From the NCBI GenBank assembly GCA_029565415.1, contig JAKQOH010000116.1:25162-89161 (forward strand): a stretch of DNA of 64,000 nt, given 5' to 3'. The first letter of the stretch is position 1; each line of letters opens with the position of its first letter. The notes under the pieces are model-generated. The model ran no database searches. It was given only the letters and a program-made list of their open reading frames with translations, and was not told the DNA's origin. The DNA comes from Candidatus Rifleibacteriota bacterium. GTDB lineage: Bacteria > Riflebacteria > Ozemobacteria > Ozemobacterales > Ozemobacteraceae. The position numbers were made by a program, and so were the translations under genes. Below are positions 7,861 to 15,936 of the stretch, in pieces.

Positions 7861-8769
7861 TCAGTCGCCCAGGAATGTTTCGATGCGTTCGCGGATGCGC
7901 GCGGGGGTTTGCGGATGTCCGAGATCGTCTGCAGGGATGCCCGGCCGCTTTCTGAACCAGGTCTCCTGCCGCTTTGCATACTGGCGTGTATGCTGGATGA
8001 TCGCTTCACGGATTTCCGCGACGGATGCGCCGGGAACCGCCCATTCTGCGTATCCGATGCTCTGCAGGCCGGGAGCGTCGGCACCATACCGTCGAAGCAG
8101 CTCGTGCGCCTCATCGGCGAGGCCGGCGGCGAGCATCGCATCCACGCGGGCGGTAATGCGGGCGTGGAGGCGTTCGCGCTCGAGGGTGACCGATACGCAG
8201 AGAAGATCCGCTTCGAGGGCCCCCTGGCGCTGCCAGATCTCGGCGAGGGACCGGCCGGTCGCGAGAACGAGTTCGAGCGCGCGCAGGACACGCCGGGGGT
8301 TCTGCCGGTCGATCGTTGCGGCGCCGGCCGGATCGAGCCGGTCGAGCTCCGAGAGGAGGGAGGACAGGCCTTCGACGTCGAGTCTTTCCTGCAGACGGAG
8401 CTGCAGAGCGGGGTCACCCGACTCCCTGGGCAGGCCGGCGGTGAGAGCATCGTAGTAAAAGCCCGTGCCGCCCGTCACCAGGGGAACGGCCCCCCGAGCC
8501 CAGAGCCGCTCGCAGCAGGCGGTTGCCTCGCGCAGGTAGTCGCCGGCACTGAACCTCCGGTCCGGCGTGACGAGGTCATACAGATGATGGGGAGCGGCCG
8601 CGCGTTCATCCGGGGTGGGCTTCGCCGTTCCGATCTCCATCTCGCGGTAGATCTGGCGGGAGTCGCAGTTGACGATCTCGAGACCGAACCGGCGCGCAAG
8701 ATCGAGGGCGAGGGCGCTCTTCCCGCAGGCCGTCGGGCCGAGAACGGCGATGAGGGGACGTCGGGACAT
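7861..8769 (-). CDS. miaA: tRNA dimethylallyltransferase MiaA
   Basis: 302 residues, normal length. It prenylates A37 of tRNAs reading UNN codons. The P-loop GPTACGKSALAL, the DSRQIYREMEIGTAKP segment and HHLYDLVTPDRRFSAGDY are family hallmarks. The C-terminal half has ARKRQETWF-type equivalents (YAKRQETWFRK). It is the last gene of a run beginning at the LptA-like gene, 3 bp after mutL. The mutL-miaA pairing is common in bacteria. Confidence 0.96.
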   Translation of the reverse strand: MSRRPLIAVLGPTACGKSALALDLARRFGLEIVNCDSRQIYREMEIGTAKPTPDERAAAPHHLYDLVTPDRRFSAGDYLREATACCERLWARGAVPLVTGGTGFYYDALTAGLPRESGDPALQLRLQERLDVEGLSSLLSELDRLDPAGAATIDRQNPRRVLRALELVLATGRSLAEIWQRQGALEADLLCVSVTLERERLHARITARVDAMLAAGLADEAHELLRRYGADAPGLQSIGYAEWAVPGASVAEIREAIIQHTRQYAKRQETWFRKRPGIPADDLGHPQTPARIRERIETFLGD

Positions 8770-8772
8770 CGG

Positions 8773-10671
8773 TCAGGCGCGCAGGAAGCCGTGCTCGATC
8801 TGCCGGGTGGTGAGCCGGACGACGATCGGCCGGCCGTGCGGGCAGGTGAACGGGTTCGGCGTCTTGAGAAGCTGCTCGAGCAGCGAGCGCATCTCCGGCT
8901 CCTTGAGGGGATCTCCGGCTTTGACGGCGGCTTTGCAGGCCATCATCTTGAGCAGGTCGATCTTGATCTCGTCGAGGCTCCGGGATTCCCAACCGCCCAG
9001 AACCTGGGCCAGGAGATCCTGGATCGTTTCGCCGTCGGCCGATTTGCCTCCCAGCATGGGAACGGCGGTCGCGTAGAACTGGCCGTCTTCCTCCTGCTGG
9101 ATGCCGAACCCGAGCTCCTTGAGCTGTTCCCCGCGCTCCTTCATGATCATGCGCTCGGAGGGGAGCAGCTTGACGGGGATCGGGAACAGCAGCGGCTGGG
9201 CGGCGATCTTCTGGTCACGGTAGGCCTGGACGTAGGTGTCGAACAGGATCCGTTCGTGCGCCGCATGCTGGTCGATGATGAACATGCCGTCGCGGTCCTC
9301 TCCGAGCAGATACGACTGGAGCAGTTGGGCGAGAATGCGCGGCTCGTTCAGCGTGATGACCGGCTCGAGGGGCTGCACGGGAGAGGAGCCCGGAGCGAGG
9401 CGCTCGTTCCCGTCCTTGAGTTCATAGATCCTGCCGCGGCCGGCAGGGAGGTTTTGTGTATGGATGGGTATGGAATTGGCGGGTGCCGGGGACAGGCTGC
9501 CGAACAGCGAGGGATGGGCGACGGGGGCCGCCGTGTGAGCCGGGGCATCGTCTTCCGCATCCTGTTCCGACGCGGAATCCGCCTCTGCGGCTCCGGGATC
9601 CGGCGTGGTTCGGGGGGTAAGGGCCGAGGCGGGGGCGACCATCGATAGGCCGGAAAGCGTCGTCTGGAGGGTTTCCCAGACCATGCCGAACACCCAGCGT
9701 TCGTCGCGGAACCGGACCTCGGTTTTCTGGGGATGGACGTTGGCATCGACCATCTCGGGCGGCAGGCGGAGGTCGAAGACCAGCACGGGCCAGCGGCCCT
9801 TGGGGAAAAACGCGGAAAGCGCCTTCGCGACGGCCTGGGACAGCAGCTTCGAGCGCACATAGCGGCGGTTCACCAGCAGCGTCATGTATCGGTTCGAGGG
9901 GCGGGCGTCGGTCGGCCGCGAGATGAAGCCGCGGATCGAGGCGCCGGTTCCGGCGAGCGTCAGAGGTTCTTTCAGGGGCAGCAGGGAGCGCGTCACCTCG
10001 GGGCCGTACACGGCGAGCACGGCATCGACGAGGCTGCCGGTTCCCGGGGAGTCGGCGAGCGGGGCGTTGTTGCGGGTGAACCGGAACGCGATTTCCGGAT
10101 AGCCCAGCATATAATGGCAGACGATATCCGAAATCTGGGCCATCTCGCTCTGGACCGACTTGAGGAACTTGCGGCGGGCGGGCACGTTGAAGAACAGATT
10201 GCGCACCTGGATGCGGGTGCCGCGCGGGAAATGGTCGAGTTCGACGCTGCCGAGCCGGCCACCGTCCACCTGGAGGCGTGTTCCGGCCTCGCTTCCGGCA
10301 AGTCGCGTCACGAGGGTCACGCGGGAGACGGCCGCGATCGTCGCGAGGGCCTCGCCCCGGAAGCCGAGCGACTCGAGGTGGTCGAGGTCGGTTTCCGAAC
10401 TGATCTTGCTCGTCGCGTGAGGGGTGAAGGCGAGCACCGCGTCCTGGCGGCACATGCCGATGCCGTCGTCGGTGATCTCGATCAGCTTCTGGCCGCCTTC
10501 CTTGATCTCGATCTCGATGCGGCGGCCGCGGGCGTCGACCGCATTCTCGACCAGCTCCTTCACGACCGAGGCCGGCCGCTCGACGACCTCGCCGGCGGCG
10601 ATGCGGCCGACGACTTCCTCGGAAAGGACGCGGATGACCCCGGCGGGGGCGTTGGCGGTCTCGGTGCTCAT
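8773..10671 (-). CDS. mutL: DNA mismatch repair protein MutL
   Basis: 632 residues. The N-terminal GHKL ATPase has ELVENAVDAR, DDGIGM and GFRGEALATI. A linker follows at about residues 340-430. The C-terminal domain carries DQHAAHERILFD, ACKAAVKAGDP and CPHGRP. These last motifs are those of MutL proteins with intrinsic nickase activity (DQHAxxExxxxE, here with Asp in place of the final Glu), suggesting methyl-independent repair. The start overlaps the tsaD stop by 4 bp. Its partner mutS lies 11 kb away. Confidence 0.96.
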   Translation of the reverse strand: MSTETANAPAGVIRVLSEEVVGRIAAGEVVERPASVVKELVENAVDARGRRIEIEIKEGGQKLIEITDDGIGMCRQDAVLAFTPHATSKISSETDLDHLESLGFRGEALATIAAVSRVTLVTRLAGSEAGTRLQVDGGRLGSVELDHFPRGTRIQVRNLFFNVPARRKFLKSVQSEMAQISDIVCHYMLGYPEIAFRFTRNNAPLADSPGTGSLVDAVLAVYGPEVTRSLLPLKEPLTLAGTGASIRGFISRPTDARPSNRYMTLLVNRRYVRSKLLSQAVAKALSAFFPKGRWPVLVFDLRLPPEMVDANVHPQKTEVRFRDERWVFGMVWETLQTTLSGLSMVAPASALTPRTTPDPGAAEADSASEQDAEDDAPAHTAAPVAHPSLFGSLSPAPANSIPIHTQNLPAGRGRIYELKDGNERLAPGSSPVQPLEPVITLNEPRILAQLLQSYLLGEDRDGMFIIDQHAAHERILFDTYVQAYRDQKIAAQPLLFPIPVKLLPSERMIMKERGEQLKELGFGIQQEEDGQFYATAVPMLGGKSADGETIQDLLAQVLGGWESRSLDEIKIDLLKMMACKAAVKAGDPLKEPEMRSLLEQLLKTPNPFTCPHGRPIVVRLTTRQIEHGFLRA

Positions 10672-11678
10672 AGCGGAAACGGTGCTCCCATCGGCCAGTC
10701 GGCCCGGCCATTGACGAGCAGCGGGTCGATATCGACCGTTGCGGCCGTGAAATACCCCTGGGCGGCGATCATGGCGGCATTATCGGTGCAGAGCGCCGGC
10801 GGGGGAACGAGGAACTCGACGCGGACGCGCTCGCACAAGGCTGCCATCGCCTCGCGGAGCGGCTTGTTCGCCGCCACCCCGCCCGCCATCACGAGACGGC
10901 CGGCACCGGTTTCCTTCAGGGCGGCGGCGGCCTTGCCGACGAGCGTGTCGGCGACGGCGGCCTGGAGACTGGCGCACAGGTCGGGGACGGACAGGCGGCT
11001 GCCTTCCTGCGCGACGAGATGCAGCACGGCGGTCTTGAGGCCGCTGAAGCTGAACCCGTAACCTTTGCCCGCCATCGGCCGAGGGAGGGAGTAGCGCTTC
11101 GGATCGCCCGTGAGGCCGGTTTTCTGGATGACCGGTCCGCCGGGATACCCGAGGTTCAGGAGGCGGGCGACCTTGTCATACAGCTCGCCGGGGGCGTCGT
11201 CGGCGGTGCGGCCGAGCGTGGTATACCGCCGGGGGCCTTCGGCCAGCACGAGGTTGGCGTGGCCTCCCGAAACGATCAGGCCCACGTAGGGGAAGCGGGG
11301 ATGCTTGTGACAGGCAAGAAACGAGGCCGTCAGGTGCGCTTCGAGATGGTTGACCGGCACCAGCGGCAGGCCGTATCGCCAGGCCAGCGCCTTGGCCGTG
11401 GAGAGACCGACCAGGAGCGGGCCAAGCAGGCCCGGGCCGGCGGTCACGGCGATCTGGCCGATCTCGGAGATGCCGACCCCGGCCTGGCCCATTGCCTGCT
11501 GGAGCAGGGGGAGCATGGCCTCGAGATGCTTGCGCGAGGCGACTTCGGGAACGACGCCGCCGAACCGCTGGTGGATCTCGACCTGGGACGAGACCAGGCT
11601 CGAGACGACCCGGATGCCGTCCTCGACGAGGGCGACGGAGGTGTCGTCGCAGGAACTTTCGATGCCCAGCGTGATCAT
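10668..11678 (-). CDS. tsaD: tRNA N6-adenosine threonylcarbamoyltransferase TsaD
   Basis: 336 residues, normal length. ASKHA-fold enzyme that transfers threonylcarbamoyl to A37 of ANN-reading tRNAs. The start MITLGIESSCDDTSVALVED is typical, with the metal-binding NHLEAHL, SGGHANLVL and GGVAANKPLR. It overlaps tsaB by 4 bp and mutL by 4 bp. TsaB and TsaE are encoded directly upstream, so the whole B-D-E part of the t6A machinery is in one transcript. Confidence 0.97.
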   Translation of the reverse strand: MITLGIESSCDDTSVALVEDGIRVVSSLVSSQVEIHQRFGGVVPEVASRKHLEAMLPLLQQAMGQAGVGISEIGQIAVTAGPGLLGPLLVGLSTAKALAWRYGLPLVPVNHLEAHLTASFLACHKHPRFPYVGLIVSGGHANLVLAEGPRRYTTLGRTADDAPGELYDKVARLLNLGYPGGPVIQKTGLTGDPKRYSLPRPMAGKGYGFSFSGLKTAVLHLVAQEGSRLSVPDLCASLQAAVADTLVGKAAAALKETGAGRLVMAGGVAANKPLREAMAALCERVRVEFLVPPPALCTDNAAMIAAQGYFTAATVDIDPLLVNGRADWPMGAPFPL

Positions 11679-12319
11679 GGCTGCGCGCTCCGCTTCTTTT
11701 CGAAGTTGATCTCGGCCTGGGACGGTACCACGTAGAGGGGCAGTGCCTCGAGCAGGGCCTGGAACCCGGTTGGCGCGGCCGTCTGCATCAGATCGTGGAG
11801 GATCGTCGGGCTGGGATCGATCCGCTGGATGCCCTCAGCCTCGTAGCGGATGCCCCAGGTGGGAGTGCCGTCGGGGGCGGGGCCGCGCGCATCGAGTCGC
11901 GGGTCGATGCCGCCGAACGGGAGGTCGAGGGGGAGGACGAGATCGGCGACGAACGCCTGATTCAGCAGGGCCGGCACGGTAAGCCGGACGCGGCCGGTGA
12001 CGCCGGTGGCGGCGAGGGTGTGGGCGGACCAGGTGAACAGGTCGACCGGGGTGAGCGGGGCTTCGGTCGTCAGGGCGAGGGTGCGCAGGAATGCGGCCGC
12101 GACCCGGAGGCCGGTGAGGCTGCCAGGACCCGTTCCGAGGCCGAACCGGCCGATGTCGTGGGGATGCAGCCCGGCCCGGTCGAGCATCTCGTCACAGAGG
12201 CGGGTGAGGCGCGAGGCGAGGTCGCGTTCCGTCCTCCACTGGAAGGGAAAAAAGTCGCGGGCGGTGCCGACCTGGCCGACCACGTCGGTCGAGGAAGCAT
12301 CGAGAAAGATATAATTCAC
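11675..12319 (-). CDS. tsaB: tRNA threonylcarbamoyladenosine complex dimerisation protein TsaB
   Basis: 214 residues from a GTG start (VNYIFLDASSTDVV). GGGAG lies 9 bp upstream, and the GTG overlaps the tsaE stop as GTGA, so the longer frame beginning at 12439 is rejected. The ASKHA fold shows GLGTGPGSLTGLRVAAAFLR, the TsaB hallmark. It is the scaffold of TsaD. The C-terminal part is divergent and Pro-rich, as is usual in TsaB. Confidence 0.9.
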   Translation of the reverse strand: MNYIFLDASSTDVVGQVGTARDFFPFQWRTERDLASRLTRLCDEMLDRAGLHPHDIGRFGLGTGPGSLTGLRVAAAFLRTLALTTEAPLTPVDLFTWSAHTLAATGVTGRVRLTVPALLNQAFVADLVLPLDLPFGGIDPRLDARGPAPDGTPTWGIRYEAEGIQRIDPSPTILHDLMQTAAPTGFQALLEALPLYVVPSQAEINFEKKRSAQP

Positions 12320-12771
12320 GACAGACGGCTCCCTTCGTGGTGGCGCCAGTGGAGGATCCGATGGTCCGGGCCGTCGCCCGGTTCGAGCCGGATTTCGAGG
12401 TGGGGCAGCTCCGCCAGCGTCGCCACGCGTTCGGGCCATTCTATCACGCAGGGATGACGTGCATCCAGGATCTCGAACAGGCCGAGATCCACGACCTCTT
12501 CGAAGCAGCCGACCCGGTACAGGTCGAGGTGGTGCAGGGTGAGGCCGCCCTCGTGATAGATATTCATAATGGTATATGTCGGGCTATATACATCGCCCCC
12601 GAAGCCGAGGCCGGCCGCAAATCCTTTCGCCCAAAGGGTTTTCCCGGCTCCCATACCCCCGTAAAGCAGGACGAGCGAGTGAGGAAACGCCCGGGCCATG
12701 CGTTCGGCATGGGCCAGCGTGTCTTCGGGGGAGCCGCTCGAGAGGGGCGTCGGGGGAAGATGCGGCATCAT
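12316..12771 (-). CDS. tsaE: tRNA threonylcarbamoyladenosine biosynthesis ATPase TsaE
   Basis: 151 residues. P-loop GGMGAGKTLWAKG, then SPTYTIMNIY and HHLDLYRV, the conserved TsaE blocks. The helicase stop TGA overlaps the first of two adjacent ATGs, so either ATG could serve; the first was chosen. An AT-rich patch covers 12560-12594, coding the SPTYTIMNIY segment. ATPase that recycles the TsaB-TsaD complex. Confidence 0.94.
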   Translation of the reverse strand: MMPHLPPTPLSSGSPEDTLAHAERMARAFPHSLVLLYGGMGAGKTLWAKGFAAGLGFGGDVYSPTYTIMNIYHEGGLTLHHLDLYRVGCFEEVVDLGLFEILDARHPCVIEWPERVATLAELPHLEIRLEPGDGPDHRILHWRHHEGSRLS

Positions 12772-15068
12772 CAGTCTCTCAGCTCGGTCGCAAGCACGAT
12801 ATCGCGGTTGATCGCATCGAGACAGGCGTCGAACTTTTCGCGCAGGCTGCGGTCGTCGGTCGCTTCGCGAACCTGGCGGATGACGTCGATCGCCTGGCGG
12901 AACGCACGGATCAGATCGCCCTCGGGGACGTCGGTCATTTGCGAGATCTCGGTGAAGGCAACCCCCTTGCTCCAGGCGCACATGATATCAGCAAGCCCCG
13001 TCTCGAGGGGCTTGACGAACGGGTAGCGCCGTGACAGCGCCCCGATGAAACTCTTGGCATCCCGGAGACGGGGGAATAGCTTCCCGTGCGGCTTTCCGCT
13101 GTCGATGCCGCCGCGCTTGCGGTGCTCGTAGACGAGCGACAGGGCGAGGGCGTTGAGCTCGTGGATTTCCCACTCGTGGAAAACGCCCTTGAAATACAGC
13201 TCGGTGACCGCGATCTCCTCGGTGTGGATCTTCGCGGCAAACTCGCCGCGGGGCTGGAGGCCCTTCTCGTCGATATAGCCCAGTTCCCGCAGGATCGACA
13301 CTTTTTTCTCGTAGATGGGCAGTTGGAGCTGCTCCTGCTTTTCGAGCAGTTCTCGCCAGTGGTCGAGCTTCTTGTGGATCTTGGATGCCTGAAGATACGC
13401 ATTGGAGCAGCGGTTCCGGCTCTGGCACCGGCCGCAGATATACTGCATCTCCTCTGCCTCGAGGAGTTCGAACCGCTCGTCGAACTCCTTGCGGACCTGT
13501 TCCTCGACGGGGCGGTTCCGGCGGCCGCGCAGGCCGTTGCTGATGCGGGCCATCTGCTGGTTCATCGTGTTGTGCATGTCGCGCATCTTGCGGTGGAAGG
13601 CCATGTAGGCCTCGAGATCGTTTGTCTTCTCGTGGCAGCGCGGCAGCACGCGGTCGAGTTCGGACCGGAACGAGGCGACTCGTTCCGCGAGTTTGGGCAG
13701 GTGGCGGTTCGCCTGGAACTGGGCGAAGTTGCGCTTGAGGATCGTGCGCACCTCGTCGTCCTCATGGCCGGCATACAGGTTGAGGACGCTGTTGAATGAC
13801 AGGTCGAACTGGCTCATCAGGGGCTCGATATCGCCGTAGACCAGGCGCTCGGTCTCATCGATGTCGAGGTCGCGGGGCAGGTAGGGCACGACGACCCAGC
13901 CCATCGGGTCGATCCCGCGCCGGCCCGCGCGGCCTGAGATCTGGCAGAACTCGAGGGCTTTCATCGACCGGAAACTGCGGCCGTCGAACTTCTTGAGGGC
14001 GTCGAAGGCGACGGTGCGGGCGGGCATGTTGACGCCGACCGCGAACGTCTCGGTCACGAACAGGGCGCGCACGATCCGCTCGGCGAACAGCACCTCGACG
14101 AGTTCTTTCAGTTGGGGAAGCAGCCCGGCGTGGTGGACGCCGACACCGCGGATCAGCTGCTCGCGCAGCTCGTTCGCGCTTTCGAGCATCCAGAGCGAGT
14201 ATTTCTCGATCTGGGCATCGACCATCGCGGTGATGCGCTCCTTCTCTTCCCGGCTGGTGAAATCGAAGTGGCGGGCCGTCTCCTTCGCCATCTTGTTGGC
14301 CCCGGCCCGCGAGAAGACGAAATACAGCACCGGCAGCCGGTCCTGGGACTGGAGGGTGCGGATGATGTCGAAGTGCCGGTACTCGGTTTTCTCTTCCCCG
14401 CGCCGGCGCCGCTGCGGTTCCTCGAGCTCGCAGGATTTGCGGGCCCGCTTGTTCAGCTCCTTGAACGTCTGGAGGTTCTTTTTATAGTAAAAAAGATAGG
14501 AAAGGGGAACGGCGCGCTCGTTGTGGGCGATGACCGACACCTTGTGATCCAGCACCGACTCGATCCACCGGGCCAGTTCGGCATAGTTGGGGATCGTCGC
14601 GGACAGGGCGAGGAACCGGACCGTCTTTGGCGAGAAGATGATCGACTCTTCCCAGACCGTGCCCCGCTCGATGTCGCCGAGATAATGTATCTCATCGAAT
14701 ATCACATAGGCGACATCGGCGATGGCCGCCGGGTCCTCGACGGCCATGTTGCGATACACCTCGGTCGTCATGATGAGGGCCTGGGCCTCGCGGTTGATGA
14801 CGACGTCGCCGGTCAGGATGCCGACCTTGTCGCCGTAGAGGCGGGAAAAATCGCGGTATTTCTGGTTCGAGAGGGCTTTTATGGGCGAAGTGTAGATGAT
14901 CCGCCGGTCGGTCTGGAGGATTTTCTCGATGAGATACTCGGCCACGAGGGTCTTTCCCGAGCCGGTGGGGGCCGCGAGGACGAGCGAATGGCCGTTTTCG
15001 ATTTCGGTGATGGCCTGGATCTGGAATTTGTCGAGGACGTAGCCGCGGTAGGTGATGTTGAGTTCCAT
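12771..15068 (-). CDS. Ski2/Mtr4-like DExH RNA helicase
   Basis: 765 residues. Motif I APTGSGKT (33-40), motif II DEIH (125-128), motif III SATIPN and the motif VI stretch QISGRAGRRGIDPMG identify a Ski2-family superfamily 2 helicase. Residues around 540-560 hold a Cys cluster, YICGRCQSRNRCS, possibly zinc or Fe-S binding. The C-terminal third resembles the DSHCT helical domain of Mtr4/Dob1-type enzymes. It would unwind structured RNA in the cytoplasm. It is 3 bp after the LptA-like gene and overlaps tsaE. Confidence 0.88.
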   Translation of the reverse strand: MELNITYRGYVLDKFQIQAITEIENGHSLVLAAPTGSGKTLVAEYLIEKILQTDRRIIYTSPIKALSNQKYRDFSRLYGDKVGILTGDVVINREAQALIMTTEVYRNMAVEDPAAIADVAYVIFDEIHYLGDIERGTVWEESIIFSPKTVRFLALSATIPNYAELARWIESVLDHKVSVIAHNERAVPLSYLFYYKKNLQTFKELNKRARKSCELEEPQRRRRGEEKTEYRHFDIIRTLQSQDRLPVLYFVFSRAGANKMAKETARHFDFTSREEKERITAMVDAQIEKYSLWMLESANELREQLIRGVGVHHAGLLPQLKELVEVLFAERIVRALFVTETFAVGVNMPARTVAFDALKKFDGRSFRSMKALEFCQISGRAGRRGIDPMGWVVVPYLPRDLDIDETERLVYGDIEPLMSQFDLSFNSVLNLYAGHEDDEVRTILKRNFAQFQANRHLPKLAERVASFRSELDRVLPRCHEKTNDLEAYMAFHRKMRDMHNTMNQQMARISNGLRGRRNRPVEEQVRKEFDERFELLEAEEMQYICGRCQSRNRCSNAYLQASKIHKKLDHWRELLEKQEQLQLPIYEKKVSILRELGYIDEKGLQPRGEFAAKIHTEEIAVTELYFKGVFHEWEIHELNALALSLVYEHRKRGGIDSGKPHGKLFPRLRDAKSFIGALSRRYPFVKPLETGLADIMCAWSKGVAFTEISQMTDVPEGDLIRAFRQAIDVIRQVREATDDRSLREKFDACLDAINRDIVLATELRD

Positions 15069-15071
15069 ATC

Positions 15072-15797
15072 TTATTCTGATGATGCCGCTTTCGTTTCGG
15101 TGTCGTATCGGATGACCTGGCCGTTGAGTTTGCGTTTGACCATGCGCTGTTCTTTCGGGCTCCACTCCTCGGTCTCGACCATCGCGTCGCCCGAGAGGGT
15201 CACGGTCGAGCTGGCCCGGTCGTAATCGAGGTGTCGCGCCTGGCCGAACCGTTCGCGGTCCTTGACCTTGACGTTGCCGCTGAAATGCATGGTTCTCGTG
15301 TCCCGGTCGCCCTCCATCGCGTCCGACGAGATCAGCAGCCAGGAGTAGGTCGCCAGGTCCCAGGTGCGTTCTTCGAGCCGCACGGTGACGGCGCTCGAGG
15401 CGTTGATGGTGCCCGAGGCGTCGTTCCAGACGATGTCGGTCGCATCGAGGGTCATCTCGCGGGTCGACTTCTTCTCGGGAAGGGATTCCTTTCGGAACAG
15501 GCGCGGGGAAAGGGTTGCATGGAGCCGTCGGGAATCCTGATACAGATGGGCGAGGCCGCTCGTGAGGAGATCCGGTTCCCGAACCGCCCGCACGTTGCCA
15601 TCCAGCGTGATGCGGCCCTCGGCGAAACGCATGGATGCTGCCGTGATCGTCGTCCCGGGCGGGGTTCCGGGGACCAGGAACGGCTCCGTGGCGATCGGCG
15701 GCGGCTGTTTCCGGGGCGCAAACATCTCCTCCGCGCCTGCCGGAACGGCACAGAGCGTGAACAGGAGGATCAGGAGAAGGGGAATCTGCTGCTGCAT
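15072..15797 (-). CDS. LptA/OstA-like periplasmic lipopolysaccharide-transport protein
   Basis: 241 residues. The signal peptide (LLLILLFTLCAVPAGAEE) is followed by OstA-like beta-jellyroll repeats: AEGRITLDGNVRAV, MTLDATDIVWNDASGTINAS, MHFSGNVKVKD and LDYDRASSTVTLSGDA. These are the alternating G-x-V/D repeats of LptA-type proteins that bridge lipid A across the periplasm. The ATG at 15797 was chosen because the signal peptide begins there and a promoter lies just upstream. It heads the helicase-tsa-mutL-miaA operon. Confidence 0.75.
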   Translation of the reverse strand: MQQQIPLLLILLFTLCAVPAGAEEMFAPRKQPPPIATEPFLVPGTPPGTTITAASMRFAEGRITLDGNVRAVREPDLLTSGLAHLYQDSRRLHATLSPRLFRKESLPEKKSTREMTLDATDIVWNDASGTINASSAVTVRLEERTWDLATYSWLLISSDAMEGDRDTRTMHFSGNVKVKDRERFGQARHLDYDRASSTVTLSGDAMVETEEWSPKEQRMVKRKLNGQVIRYDTETKAASSE

Positions 15798-15814
15798 GGC
15801 TGGAATCGCCTTGC

Positions 15815-15844
15815 AGTATACCTGCGCACCCGTGCCGTTTACAA
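15815..15844 (-). promoter_or_regulatory. Sigma-70-type promoter for the LptA-like/helicase/tsa operon
   Basis: Minus-strand TTGTAA and TATACT separated by 18 bp, ending 18 bp before the LptA-like ATG. It is back to back with a plus-strand promoter for the phosphorylase. Confidence 0.6.
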
Positions 15845-15860
15845 CCCTGGGATCGTGGGA

Positions 15861-15889
15861 TTGCGCGAGCCGGGGTGGCATGGTATACC
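15861..15889 (+). promoter_or_regulatory. Probable promoter for alpha-glucan phosphorylase
   Basis: TTGCGC and TATACC separated by 17 bp, 48 bp before the phosphorylase ATG. The -35 is weak, the -10 is good, and spacing is ideal. Confidence 0.5.
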
Positions 15890-15936
15890 AATGTTCGTTT
15901 CTTTCCCCCAACCTTCAAGGAGGAGATACTCCGCAG

